Source: Hyaloperonospora brassicae (taxonomy: Eukaryota > Oomycota > Peronosporomycetes > Peronosporales > Peronosporaceae). Taken from it: a DNA stretch of 64,000 bases. The first letter of the stretch is position 1; each line of letters opens with the position of its first letter. Positions 10,969 through 21,900 of the stretch are shown in pieces. The position numbers were made by a program, and so were the translations under genes. The notes under the pieces are model-generated. The model worked only from the letters and a program-made list of their open reading frames with translations, ran no database searches and was not told where the DNA came from. Location of the stretch: contig CANTFL010001283.1 in assembly GCA_947650285.1 (NCBI GenBank), forward strand, positions 186,001 to 250,000. Direction: 5' to 3'.

Positions 10969-12162
10969 ATGAAGCCGTTCACGGCAGCAAGCGCATTCCC
11001 GACTGCAGGATGTACGGAGCTCCTACTAGCTGACAGCAAGGACGCGGTCTATATAAATGAGCTCAAAAACGTGTTACATGGGGTGGCAGAGCGCGTCTAC
11101 GGGTCACATTTCATCTCGCAGCTTCTGCCGGAGTTGTCTACGTTGTCCACACTGCTCTACTACGCACTATCCATTGGCATGCAGCAGCCACGTCAGACCC
11201 TGGGCGAAGAATTTTGTGACATCATCCGCGTAGCGAAGTTTACGTCGGAGCCTGTTGAGCCTTTGCGGCTTTCACAACACGTACTTTGGCTCGCATGTAA
11301 TGTGCTGCCATCGTACCTAGCTGCACGATCGCAGAACGGATGGAACAACTTATGTCAGCTCACGCACACGTCACGGGAGCGCATGGAGCAGCAAATTCGT
11401 TTTCGGCAAGAATCTGACACGATAACACGAGAAGACACAGAAGGTTCCGGTGGAGTGCTGGGGCCGCTTTCGACATACAGAATGGCTACATTTACTCCGC
11501 ATCGACTGCTTCGTGGACTTGACAGAGTTGTGTCAAAAGTGAAAGTTATGCGCGGATGGATCGAAGTCAATATTGCACCGCAATCGTATGAATTTAATTT
11601 GGAAAGTGTACATCAGTGGGGAACTGACGCACACCTTGCAATATTCTACGCGTTCGCCCAGTACTTACACATGTCGAAGCGAATTGCCAGCATCCAGTAC
11701 GTTTTTGTACGCAAAGACGTAAGGCCCGGTCTCAATCTTTCCGTACTTGGATATATAATGTCGCTGCGGCTATTTACCACGGCGATGGTCGAGATGAAGA
11801 GACTGCACGGACACACCAGACAGTACAAGAAGCGGAGGCAGCAAGCATACTTAGCTAGCAGTGTCCCTGCATCTGTACTCGATCAATCAGCAAGAGTTCC
11901 CGTATCTCGTTCCCAAGCGAAAGTAAACTCAAGCTCTAATCAGAATCCAGTGGAACGCGCAGATGCTGGTATCTCTCGGCTGCTTCGTCGTAAATGTGCA
12001 CTTTGTCTTAGTGGACGCATTTCCCCTGCTGCCACCCCATGTGGTCACATATTTTGCTGGGGATGTATTGTGAGTTGGTGTCAGAAGGTAAAGGCCGAGT
12101 GCCCTCTGTGTCGCCGGGAGACGCACCCTCAGCAAATCAAGTGCGTGTACAACTATGTCTAG
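10969..12162 (+). CDS. PEX10: Peroxisome biogenesis factor 10, RING-type E3 ligase
   Basis: This single exon encodes 397 residues. The first ATG is at 10969 (MKPFTAAS); open sequence extends to a GTG at 10954, which I reject. The middle part carries the PEX2/PEX10/PEX12 membrane-domain signature (HLAIFYAFAQYLHMSKRI, then QYVFVR and VLGYI). A C-terminal C3HC4 RING spans about residues 343-381: CALC, PCGH, CWGC, CPLC, all eight ligands present. PEX10 sits in the peroxisomal membrane and, with PEX2 and PEX12, ubiquitinates the import receptor PEX5 for recycling. The RING sequence and the position of the membrane block fit PEX10 better than PEX2 or PEX12; PEX12 lacks several RING ligands. The next gene is convergent, with 98 bp between the two stop codons. 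Confidence 0.9.
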   Translation: MKPFTAASAFPTAGCTELLLADSKDAVYINELKNVLHGVAERVYGSHFISQLLPELSTLSTLLYYALSIGMQQPRQTLGEEFCDIIRVAKFTSEPVEPLRLSQHVLWLACNVLPSYLAARSQNGWNNLCQLTHTSRERMEQQIRFRQESDTITREDTEGSGGVLGPLSTYRMATFTPHRLLRGLDRVVSKVKVMRGWIEVNIAPQSYEFNLESVHQWGTDAHLAIFYAFAQYLHMSKRIASIQYVFVRKDVRPGLNLSVLGYIMSLRLFTTAMVEMKRLHGHTRQYKKRRQQAYLASSVPASVLDQSARVPVSRSQAKVNSSSNQNPVERADAGISRLLRRKCALCLSGRISPAATPCGHIFCWGCIVSWCQKVKAECPLCRRETHPQQIKCVYNYV

Positions 12163-12260
12163 TGTAGCTACGCAAAGGTGTGACAGTTTCCGAAGGCAAC
12201 GATACGTAACGAAATCGCACAATTGCAATATTGATCTGCATCATGTCGCCATAAGTCCAG

Positions 12261-12907
12261 CTATTGTTCGCGCTGGCGCTTATTCTTCTTGCCCTTCGAA
12301 ACAGAAGCCCCTCGTTTTCCTTTGCTTGTTGTCTGCACTTGTGCCTCATCAACAACCTCACTTTTCTTCTCCGCCTTTAGTGCGTCCACGTACACTTGGT
12401 CAGCGCTTAGCGCGTTATGAATGAAACGTTTGGAAGCATCCTTGTCCAGCAATAATTTCGGGCCTTTTGTCAGTTCTTCCGCCTCTTTGATCTTCTTGAT
12501 AAAAGATTGCACGCGTTCCTATGACAACAGTACGGCTCGCACACTTGGTTACAAAATTAAGATCTTTGCAATGACGGGCGTACCAGTTCTTGCTTGACAT
12601 GCATTTGCCGGATGTCGCTAGAAGACACTCCTTGTGTCTTTAAAAACACAAATAGTAGCGCATTGATTGTGTAGGCTATTGTCATTGTAGCATAGCAAAA
12701 AAAACGTGATTGTGAGTAGTCAACTTAACTCTCAGATGGCGCGTGACGAGACGTACCCAATGAAACCTGCACCTTCGCACGCTCCAGATAGCTGAGAGGG
12801 GCCATAAAGTCTTCCAGAGAAGTCGTGGAAAGCACGACTAGATGCTCCTCCACTGCTGCTAGCGTCTGCTCCACGCTAGCAAAGACTTGGGGCACTTTTT
12901 CGTTCAT
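12261..12907 (-). CDS. C1D/Rrp47-type nuclear exosome cofactor, three exons
   Basis: Exons on the minus strand are 12907-12757, 12675-12584 and 12518-12261, giving 166 residues. Intron 1 (81 bp) is GTACGT...TAG and intron 2 (65 bp) is GTACGC...TAG. Splicing joins the Sas10/Utp3/C1D domain: LSYLERAKVQVSLAYTIN, VFLKTQGV, HVKQELERV, then KDASKRFIHNAL near residue 115. A lysine/arginine-rich tail (KGKKNKRQREQ) follows. C1D (yeast Rrp47/Lrp1) binds Rrp6 and the nuclear exosome and helps process rRNA, snoRNA and snRNA 3' ends; the basic tail fits RNA binding and nuclear location. Length and domain order match the family. The reading frame is continuous across both junctions. Confidence 0.9.
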
Positions 12908-14070
12908 TGTTTAATGTTGTCTGATAAAATCATAGTTTTTGATTCGTCTACTTACGATGTCCATTCAAATTTAGTGCTTTTTCACTCTAAGGTTGATGGA
13001 TGCTAGCGGCTGCATAGTAGTATCAGGGTGTTTGGTCCTGTCATTAGAATGAGGGACGCTCTAATATTACATCGAAAATATGCATCAACAAAGATAAAAT
13101 TTTCGCTGACGCAATATAGCAACATTATAGCTGTAGATATTTTCCTGCACAATATTAAATGGCCTAATTATTAATAATGTCGTTTAAAAATATTCTGTTG
13201 CATATTCTTTCAACTATAAATTGTCTGCAGTGAAGTTGCTCCGGTGACTCATAAATTTCCTGATTGTTTAATATAGGACATTAAAGCAACCTACCAATTG
13301 CTCCTAGACGCGCGCAATGGGTGTTGAGAAGCCGTCATAATTCATGATTGTATATCGTTATAATTGACTTATAAGTCGTTATATAGATAAGATCAAGGAC
13401 GAGATTAAACATGGTTGCAACTTTTCTTCTTTACTACTGCGCATCGTTAATGGTAGCTATACCTCCATCTGCATACTTGCACTTGAGGCAGCAGGGTGCA
13501 AGATCAACATGTTATCAGTTAGGGTCATCTCGTACTGTATCTTGCACAAAGACAATAGAGCTATGTTACCAATTGGGTCGTTAACGTATGTTTCAAGCAA
13601 TAAATAGAAACAAACTAAATTTATATATGCTAAAATTATGGAACTAAATTCAAGCGTATTGTACACTTGCTAAGTTTTCGTACATGATAATATGATTTTG
13701 ATCGATTATTGGGACAGGCGGCATAACGTATTTCCGTACAGCAGTTTCTGATACTACTTTCATGGTCGCACGGATAGTGGTACTAAATACGATCGGTGCA
13801 TGCGTGCTTGGCTAGCCCAAGAATCCAAGCAAACGAAAAGATGGTCGTTGTGAATTGTAAAAAGCCTACACATCTGCCACTTTCTCTTGTTCCCAGTATC
13901 ATCCATTCAAGTGATAACACATGACTGCTGCAAGTTTTTGGAAGTAAAAGATGCACTTATGTTGACTATAACTATATAATCTACAGTAGCGCACATATAT
14001 TATGGTATGAAGGATTTTTTGTACGGTTTAAGTCATCATATATATACATTGGATATTTTTTACTTGTTCA
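12908..14070. other. AT-rich intergenic, no gene seen
   Basis: Only short open frames are present, none with a recognisable product. This is the transition from the gene island to transposon-derived sequence. Confidence 0.55.
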
Positions 14071-14073
14071 TGT

Positions 14074-14125
14074 TCAAGCCACTGACGAGGCCCCGGCGGG
14101 CTTTGTATGCGTCGGCGTGAGATTT
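14074..14125 (+). ncRNA. Decayed hammerhead-ribozyme-like motif
   Basis: TCAAGCCACTGACGAGG at 14074-14090 is identical over 17 bases to the hammerhead-like motif on the minus strand near 41.08 kb, including the CTGACGA core box (14082-14088). Downstream, the region that should hold GAAA and the helix III arms is changed (TTGTATGCG, then CGGCGTGAG). The motif is therefore a relic, not an active ribozyme. It lies about 150-250 bp upstream of the first recognisable LINE coding sequence. Confidence 0.4.
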
Positions 14126-14328
14126 CATACAGTTTTATCTACTTATTCAATTTAGTTCAAGTATTACAGAAGGTAATATATTATTTCACTGGGAACACCT
14201 TTATTCATAGATTAACTACAGATTGTGTATTAAAGTGGAAGAGCTTCTAATAGCACTCAGTTGTCAGGCTGGCATTCATAAACGCGTCCGTCCTACCCTT
14301 ATAGACATTAATTTTAACGAAAACATCC

Positions 14329-14700
14329 GTGACTTTTCCTGCTCGTGTAATGTATTCAGGAAATTCATGTGCACACGGAGACCGCAGCGGCCATGTTGTG
14401 GCCATACTGGGCTTGATTATGGTAGAAGAATTTGAATCTGGCGCTTCTCTATCATACTTGAGCACTGGGTCGCCCAACCAAGGAGGCGTTGCGATTCTTT
14501 TTATACCTCATTCAGCGGCGCGCACGGAGGTCGGGCGTCCGGAGCGATGTAGGAACCAGGCGATCACTGTTTCGATTGAGGACCACGTCCTCGTTAATAT
14601 GTATGCTCCTTCTATTCGGGTTGAATCGTGAGCAATTTTTTATGTCCCTCCAATCTTCGCAGCTGGTCACGACGAACACGATTATCGGCGAGTTTTTTTA
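14329..14700 (+). pseudogene. LINE endonuclease (APE/EEP) fragment
   Basis: The frame starting at 14329 reads ...QGGVAILFIPHSAAR... and ...HVLVNMYAPS..., matching the conserved GGV-I and L-N-YAP blocks of LINE endonucleases. A shifted frame then gives REQFFMSLQ and TIIGEFF, where family members have a GGDFN-type catalytic loop. That GDFN is absent here. A further piece at 14890-15156 corresponds to the segment that normally ends in SDH. The fragment is a non-functional relic. Confidence 0.7.
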
Positions 14701-15719
14701 AGTGCGTGCAGAGTCCATTTCTTGAAAGTGATAGCTTACGTAAGTCCAACATGTTAAAAAGTCTAGCCCTTGATATCGTCATGGCAGGGACGGGTATGGT
14801 GACGCAATTGTGCTGCGGGACCATTCGGTGCACGACGAGGTCAATGATTTTTTGGACCATTTCACATGCTGGAAGGGGGACAATGCTAGTTGAATCGATC
14901 AGTTTTACATTCCATCGGCATGAGAGGGCTGTGTTCACTGGGAGGAGGCGCGGTCCCGCCTAATCGCACTGATCACCAGGAGACTCTTCTTCACCTATGG
15001 GGAGACAGCCGACCGACCCTGCGTTCCTGTCACGGGAGGGTGGTGTACCCTATTTCTACTGCACACTCCGACCGCGTAGTGGCGGAATTGTTCGATGTTC
15101 TGGATGACATATCTATTGGTCTGGATGTCGAGACCGCTGCTTGGGACGAGGTATAAGCCAATTGTAAGCGCTGTGAGTTCAACTAGTCAGCAAGCGGGTG
15201 AAGCAACGTCGGGCGCGGCTGAGGCACACTTTTCAACGTCGCACACAACGACACGTATTTTATCGTTTGCAGTGGATCGACAGTAATACGGAGAAGTTAC
15301 GACAGGAACATCTTATTCGTATGGGGCGACAGCTGGTCAGGACCACAGACCGGCTCTGGTGGTCTTATCGACGAGATGCGGACTGAAATTGCGATCAACA
15401 GGTCACGACAATTTCGCATCAGCACGGGTGGCCTTCGGTCGGACTATATCGATTGCATATAAGTTTGCATCCGACTGGTCGACTATATTCGGTCTGTCGC
15501 ATCGGCCGGCGCCTATCGCCGACTTGCAGTCCGCTCTACGTAACTTGTTACGATCGCAGCTTGGCGGATTTTAGCCTCGGCCGACAACCAAGAGCTTCTA
15601 AGTAATTATACGAATGCGAACGTTCTATCGGCCGCCGTTATTATCATTCGTCACTAGTCCGCGGGTTCGGATTGCCCCAACAACGACTTTTATAGGGATA
15701 CGGCCGTTTTTCTAGTTCT

Positions 15720-16860
15720 GGCGCTGGTGAGACCCAGCAATCTGGTTTTGTCAAAAGGTTCCCTGCCCTCTTTTCTGGAGGCCCTGGTCATCCCACTACG
15801 TAGAAAAGTATATTGGGCGGATGACGATGGATTATCGGCCTATCTCTTTAGCCCAAAACAGCTATAAAATATTTGCCAAAGTTCTGGCGACAAGTTTACA
15901 ACAAGTGCGACCGAAGCTCATCGGAGAATCACAACAAGGATTCGTGCACGGCAGGCCAATGCTTACATTAAATATGATGATGCTTTCTCATCCAGCCACA
16001 GCGACGAGCGATGTTGATATGGACACCATCGACAGCCGGGTCATTCGCTTGCTCTAGTTTCGTACAGCGTACGACACCGTGGACAGAAAAATTCTGTATT
16101 AGAATTAGCTGCAGTTTGAATTTTCTGATCGCTATGTTCAGCTCATCGCCCGGGTCCATGCAGATACGTCGGCTTCTTTTCTTGTCAATGTTATGCAGTC
16201 AATTCTAGTATCCGTTCGTGACCAGTATTCTTTAAGGTAGTCCGTTGGCAGCGCTTTTGCTTCTATTGGTGGTGGAGCTGCTAGGCTTTGCAATTCAGAA
16301 ATCGCCTGACTTCACAGGGCTCACGTTGCCTGGTTGTCATTCAGCACGACACACGTTCACCGCGGGTTTGTGGAAAGCTCGACGATTTTATCGAAGCAAG
16401 CGCGGCAGCTAGGACCGGCGCATGGCTTCGTTTCTCGTTTTGGTGCTCTGTAGGATCTCCAAGACCAGCTGGCCGAGCGGAAGCTGATTTTTTTGAATCA
16501 CACGGTGTGATTAAAAGATTTCAAGGCATCTCAGATCTACAGCTGGCAGACAAGGTAAGGTATTTAGGCGTTGAGAATATTAAAGGGTACTTACAATATC
16601 GCAATTAGTCTTTTAGAATTCGGAAGCTACAAAGACGTCCTTATACGGCTGTTAAAGTGGCGGCCAGTGTGGAGCATAGGGTGTTGATTCTTAGCTCCAT
16701 TATCCTGCCGTCAATCATGTTCATGGCGGCCATTTTTGACATCCCGGAAAGTTCAAGAAAAGAATTACAGAATTTGTACAAACAATTTTGTGGGCCCGGG
16801 CTACCTCTACAAAGGCCTGGCCGTCATAAGTTTAATCCCGGTCTGCTCTTTATTTTATAA
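15720..16860 (+). pseudogene. LINE reverse transcriptase fragments
   Basis: Frame 15821-16057 has DYRPISL, then YKIFAKVLATSLQ and ESQQGFVHGRP, the classical fingers/palm entry of LINE RT. A shifted frame then gives FRTAYDTVDRKIL (the FD-AYD palm block). At 16367-16378 the place of the catalytic FVDD/YADD box reads FVES, followed in frame by STIL, so both catalytic aspartates appear lost. Pieces at 16500-16600 (LADKVRYLGV) and 16657-16860 (ASVEHRVLILSSIILPSI) are the thumb and downstream linker. Several frameshifts and stops are present. Confidence 0.75.
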
Positions 16861-17951
16861 AGACCAAGAGAGTAGGGAATCGCCTCATTCAAGGTGGACA
16901 CCAAAACGCAACGGACGAATCATGCGCTACAGTGGCCTACGCAAGCCAATGATATATAGTTCGGCTCGTGGCGTCTTGGATTTACCAGGGTTGAACTAAA
17001 TCTTCCGAATCGGTCCTGCACGAGATGCTTCAAGAGGGTCGCTGTCAGCCGGTTTTGCCAATACATCCAAGAACTAGGTGTTGAAGGACTTGGACGAGCT
17101 TTTTAATTCCCGCTAAATGTAGCGCGGGTGACAACACTTAGTGTACCCCTTCTTCATGGAGACAGCAGTCGGTGGAAAGATGACGATTGGGTGTTGCCGT
17201 TTCATCATTCTTTTCCAAAGGCATTAGCTCCTCAATATCTCCGCTTGCGCGCGATCCACCAAAGGTAGAAAACGTATGAATGGAGTGATAACCTCTGGTT
17301 TCGAGACAGCCGGGGGCTACCTTTATTCATCTCAAAATACGACCGGATTGTTGCTCGTTCCTTATCGGACTTGCACATCCACAAGACGGCACCAACAAAG
17401 TCTATATTTAGCAATTCTTCAGCTGGACCACATTTTGCTCTCCACTTTCTTCCCAAATTACGGCGATGGGCAACGGGCATTCTACAAACGTCCCCTCCTT
17501 TTTTTCATTAGGACTGAGCTGGCTCTCGAGCTTTGATTTATGCGTAGTCACGCGCCTTCATTTCGGGTCGACTATGACTGGTCAACGGTGCTACGTGGGC
17601 ATATCATCGGGACGCGAAGGAGTGTTTAAGGCTACACTGACGATCAGGTTCACTTGCATCAGGGAGCAGATGAGTTCGGCTGTTGCTTTTCATACAATCG
17701 CCTGGGCTGCTTACAGCTCTCCGAGGTAAGTCCTCACCTTCCGCTGACCTTATACGGAGGCGAGGGGTGGTTCTTATGCCCACCACGTAACCACAGATTT
17801 CCTCAGGTGGTGGCCGATCGTGTCGCGAATGTTTCCATTTAGCGGGCGGTCTTTTGACATACTTTTAAGCTTCATAAAAGTCAGCTAGCGGTGGCGTTAC
17901 AGTCGTAAATTCGGCGTATGGATACCGTCATTAGCATGGACTCACGGCAAG

Positions 17952-18321
17952 TGTAACGGGGCAGCCCGAAACATGGACATTGTCATTTGAAGAGATAATG
18001 ACAATGAATAATATTATTTTGAATATTCTTTATACAATACCACCAAAGTGGTGATATTGAAGGGTCGACCAAAGAGTCTGTTCATTGGTTGATATCTTGA
18101 TGATATCAACCCACCAATCGCCGCAAGACGCGCGCGATGACTGGAGACGAGACGTCACCATACACTCAGTTAGATTAGTATAATTAAGTTAAGTCAAACA
18201 GAGAGACAGTGGTTAAAGACTTAATTATATTAATATAACAGTTCTGCTTCTACCTTACCTACGCTTCCTCGTTTGCCTCGTGTACGTCTGTCGGGGCACC
18301 AAAACCCTTGCGTTAAGTCAC
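17952..18321 (+). mobile_element. Solo-LTR-like insert inside the LINE
   Basis: The insert begins TGTAACGGGGC and is AT-rich inside. GCAAG directly precedes it (17947-17951) and directly follows it (18322-18326), as for a 5-bp target-site duplication. Removing the insert and one GCAAG brings the flanking LINE coding remnants back together. There is no internal protein-coding region, so it resembles a solo LTR left by recombination. The right end is less certain: it ends in C rather than the usual CA, and a hairpin (18304-18329) overlaps the junction. Confidence 0.6.
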
Positions 18322-18329
18322 GCAAGGGT
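18304..18329. repeat. 9-bp stem, 8-nt loop hairpin at LTR-like right end
   Basis: ACCCTTGCG (18304-18312) is the exact reverse complement of CGCAAGGGT (18321-18329), with loop TTAAGTCA. The second arm contains the GCAAG duplicate, so part of the symmetry may come from the insertion itself. Confidence 0.7.
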
Positions 18330-18334
18330 GTGCT

Positions 18335-18688
18335 TTGTTCCAGCAAGGGGAGGCCGTGCATCTGTGTCTTTCTCAGGTTTGGGACCATTGCCATGGCCTA
18401 ACGGACTATCAAATACGGAAGACTTATCGGAATGCCACTAAAACATTTCTCCTCCTTCATGCAGGTCGTCAGGTAAAAAATAGTTGTCGTGCTTTGCCGA
18501 GTTGTCATGGCGATAAGGAGTCTTCTGCTCACACCATTTGCGACTGTGTGAAGGCGTGCGCCTGTTGTGGTAAACTATACGGGCGATGGGCAGGAGTCAC
18601 AGTGTCGTCTCACGGGAATTTAGGTTTTTATGGGGTTGCGCTACCAGTCGCGCTCCAGCGATACCGTTACGGCAGTGCCATCGCCTGA
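18335..18688 (+). pseudogene. LINE C-terminal cysteine/histidine region
   Basis: A 117-codon frame reads ...HLCLSQVWDHCHGLTDYQIRK... and then SAHTICDCVKACACCGKL. This resembles the zf-RVT-type tail (E-S-x-H-x-x-x-C-x-x-A) of plant and oomycete LINEs. It directly follows the LTR-like insert and is the best-preserved piece of the element. Further frames to about 18945 look like its last residues. Confidence 0.5.
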
Positions 18689-18945
18689 TTCGTCGGTTGC
18701 AAGACGATTACGAGGCCGAAGTCTGGGTATGTTAGGGATATTGTTCCACATAAGCACCGTCTGCCTACTCACCGATGGGTGGTGCGGAACGATGCAGTGT
18801 TTTGCGGAGTGCAGACCACGGTGACCCACAGCGTCGAGAGTTTTTAAGCGCAAGGGGTCCGCCAACTTAGGGCATTTGCTAAACGCGATCATCGTTGTCC
18901 AGACACAGCTGCTCAAGAAGACCTTATGCACGTCTGCCTGGACTT

Positions 18946-21900
18946 TTGTAATTTAATATCCCGGGATAATTCGGACGCTTCACTGTAACGCCACGGCAAT
19001 TCACCGACAATGGCGCTTCTATTTTAGTGACGGAGTTTTCAAACGTCTTATACTTCATTATCTGTAATAGACCGTCATGATCTATCTTTCATTCATTCAA
19101 TCAGTTTGCCAAGTAATTTATTTATATCTATCAGCGCATAAAACGACGATTTTAAATCACATTACGCATTGGTTATTATAGTCCATACTATAAGCATCTA
19201 CACCACCATTTGCATTTTTTCGCCCTCATTAGGTATCAACGAATATTGATAACATATTTAAATTTATTATAAGTATGAGTTATTTACTGATATGCTACAC
19301 GAGACATTTTCGATAATTATATTGTTTATCATTTTTGTCTCATTTAAACGATTCTGACAGGCTCCATTATCTTCTTCTGCATGTACAGGGTTCCTAATGG
19401 CTACGAGGCAACTGCCACGCGATTATGAAATTAGGTATCATGGAATATATTAGTACATACGCTGGATCGCCGCCGTAATGCCTGGTAGCACTTTATGAGC
19501 CTTCCAACGATTACAAATATTACATCCGGCATAAACATCTGATACTCGGAATCGATATTATTTACGCCATGGCTACAGGATTCTCCCCTTCATTATATAA
19601 TAATAAGGATGCAGTCTGAATTTGACTTGAGCCGTCGGCAGAGGCGCTGATTAGCACCAATGGGTTTAAATGTGTTGCAGGTGAGCTATATGCAGCAATT
19701 TTCAAATAGACCAGCTGGATGGCGATCATAAGTGACCCCCTCTTTAAATGCAATATCCTCAATATAGATCGCTGTTGAGAGAGATTAGGGTAAAAATCAA
19801 TTGAGACATTTAAGCTTGAAGTAGATCAGGAAGCTGCTACCCGTTAGACGCATGCACAAATCCCTTGCATTTTGAAGATGGACATGAAAGTGCATTAAAA
19901 AATCTCAATGTACGTATGAATTATCGAGTTAGATAGCAATATTTGAGATTGTCGCATCGTCGACATAGAAAAGTCGGTCGCACCGCCCAATTATTTTGGT
20001 CTGGACGAGGAAACGGCGTTCCTTTGGGCTCTCGATAAATGAAACATTGGCGTTTTTTTTTAAATAATTAAGATTTACAATGCCCGAATTCATGTCTATA
20101 TTATACACCTACACGTGCTGAGTTCCGAGATCTTTTGGAGATACTGCTGAACTATATAATAAAATTTAAAAAGTTTCATAATACTGGATGATATTGCGTC
20201 ACAGTATCGTCCATATTCGTACAGGCACTTTGCTGCGAACGAAATATGTAGTCTGAATGTAGGCCTCCATTTATTAAAGAGGTATTTATGAAATTGGTGT
20301 CTAAATACAGGTTGGTTATTAATTCTGTCTACGTGGAAAAAATGTAATTAATTCATATTCCTCTAAAATTCTTTTCCGGAAAAACCAAATTATGTTTATT
20401 CATAGCGATTGATAAATAGATCAGATCCATACATATACCACTTGATCTTCTTTATAGAGCCCGAGCTATTCATCTAACTTAGCCTCCAATATTTTATTTA
20501 CACTGCGATAGCACCATTTCTCGCCTTTTATTAAAACTACGACGTCCATATGCATAACGTCTATGTCGTAACTGAATGCAACACCGTTAGAGCTATATAA
20601 TCGCCGAAATCAAACTTATTTGAGTCAAAGATGACTACCAAGACCAGTTTGCGGCTTTAACACATTTCTGATCGATACAAAGTGGCTGTTTTTATTCAAG
20701 TTCGAAGATTTCTCGAGAAGAGCTGAATGGCAATGTTGATAAGGAACAGGAAATAAAAATTTAAAACTTTGTTAATCAATATATTGGGGCACCGATACCA
20801 CTATGTATTGACCCTTGTTTCTAAAGGATTCCGAATACGATCTGACATATATACCAAGCGTGGCTACTAAATATAACCATGCGCGAAACAATGATTTCAT
20901 CTCAGATATAGATATTCAATGATTAGCTATAAATCTTTGCTTTCACATTCGCCATTTTCAGATTTATGAGAATATATTGCTTATTTTCACTAAAACACCC
21001 GTATTTTTCTTCTCATGTGTACGTGCACGTTAGTGTCTAGCTTGTCGTTCTTAAAAACGACATAATGGTGTCACAGGATTTCTCGCCAGTCGATCTTTAT
21101 ACGGGATATTAGAATCTAGATCGTATTTAAAGTTGAAGTGAAGCAAATAAATGCATAGTTTACCCCTTCGGCTCAACGACGGTAATTTGTTGTACGCGAG
21201 TTAAGCATAACTAATGAAACTTAATATGAAAGATAGTTATTAGTAAACTTATCTATAGAACATTCTTTCTCGGACATCGCCTAAATTGTGTACTACCAGT
21301 CGATCTTAACAATCACACTAAATTACTGCCATGTAGATAAAGCAGATTCGTGCACGTCAAACAACTATATGGAGGCTTTGTAGGCTTTCCAGCATTATCA
21401 AATAGAACTTTAGTATGGATAATACTAGATATGCAAGTCGCGTTCATTATGTTGGCGCATAGTCGTTTTGTTTTTAACCACGTTTGATATTGTATAGTAC
21501 CGCAATAACATAGATTTATTGTGTAATTATATACATATGAACTTTGTCACTCGTTTATTGCGCTGCTTATGGCAAAATGCAGCATTAGTGATGGTTGTAG
21601 CCCATTCTGACTTTGGTTGCTTGAGGCCACCTTATAATTGACAATGTGATGCATGTTAACCCCTTAATATAATACATTTGTCTATCGCTAATTTTAGCCG
21701 CAGATACATCGTTCAAGCTTGGATTCTTTTCTTGCCGTACTATCGGTATTTAAAATGCTCTCATATTAACTTATTGTCTTTATTGCTCTCACAAGCGTAA
21801 AACATACAGAGCAAATTTCCACCTATGATTAGCGCTCCTACCACATGTCGTGTATATTCAACCTTGCTGGTACTGAGAAAAATTCCTGCAATTCCCGCTG

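Larger units (their letters stand above)
14230..18945 (+). mobile_element. Decayed LINE (non-LTR) retrotransposon with nested LTR
   Basis: Plus-strand fragments, in order, are an APE-type endonuclease (about 14329-15160), a reverse transcriptase (about 15720-16860) and a C-terminal cysteine/histidine region (about 18335-18690). They sit in different frames and are broken by stops and frameshifts. The order and spacing are those of an L1/Tx1-like LINE ORF2. A 370-bp insert (17952-18321) splits the 3' part. Both ends are approximate because I saw no poly-A tail or target-site duplication. No intact open frame remains, so the element is dead. Confidence 0.8.
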
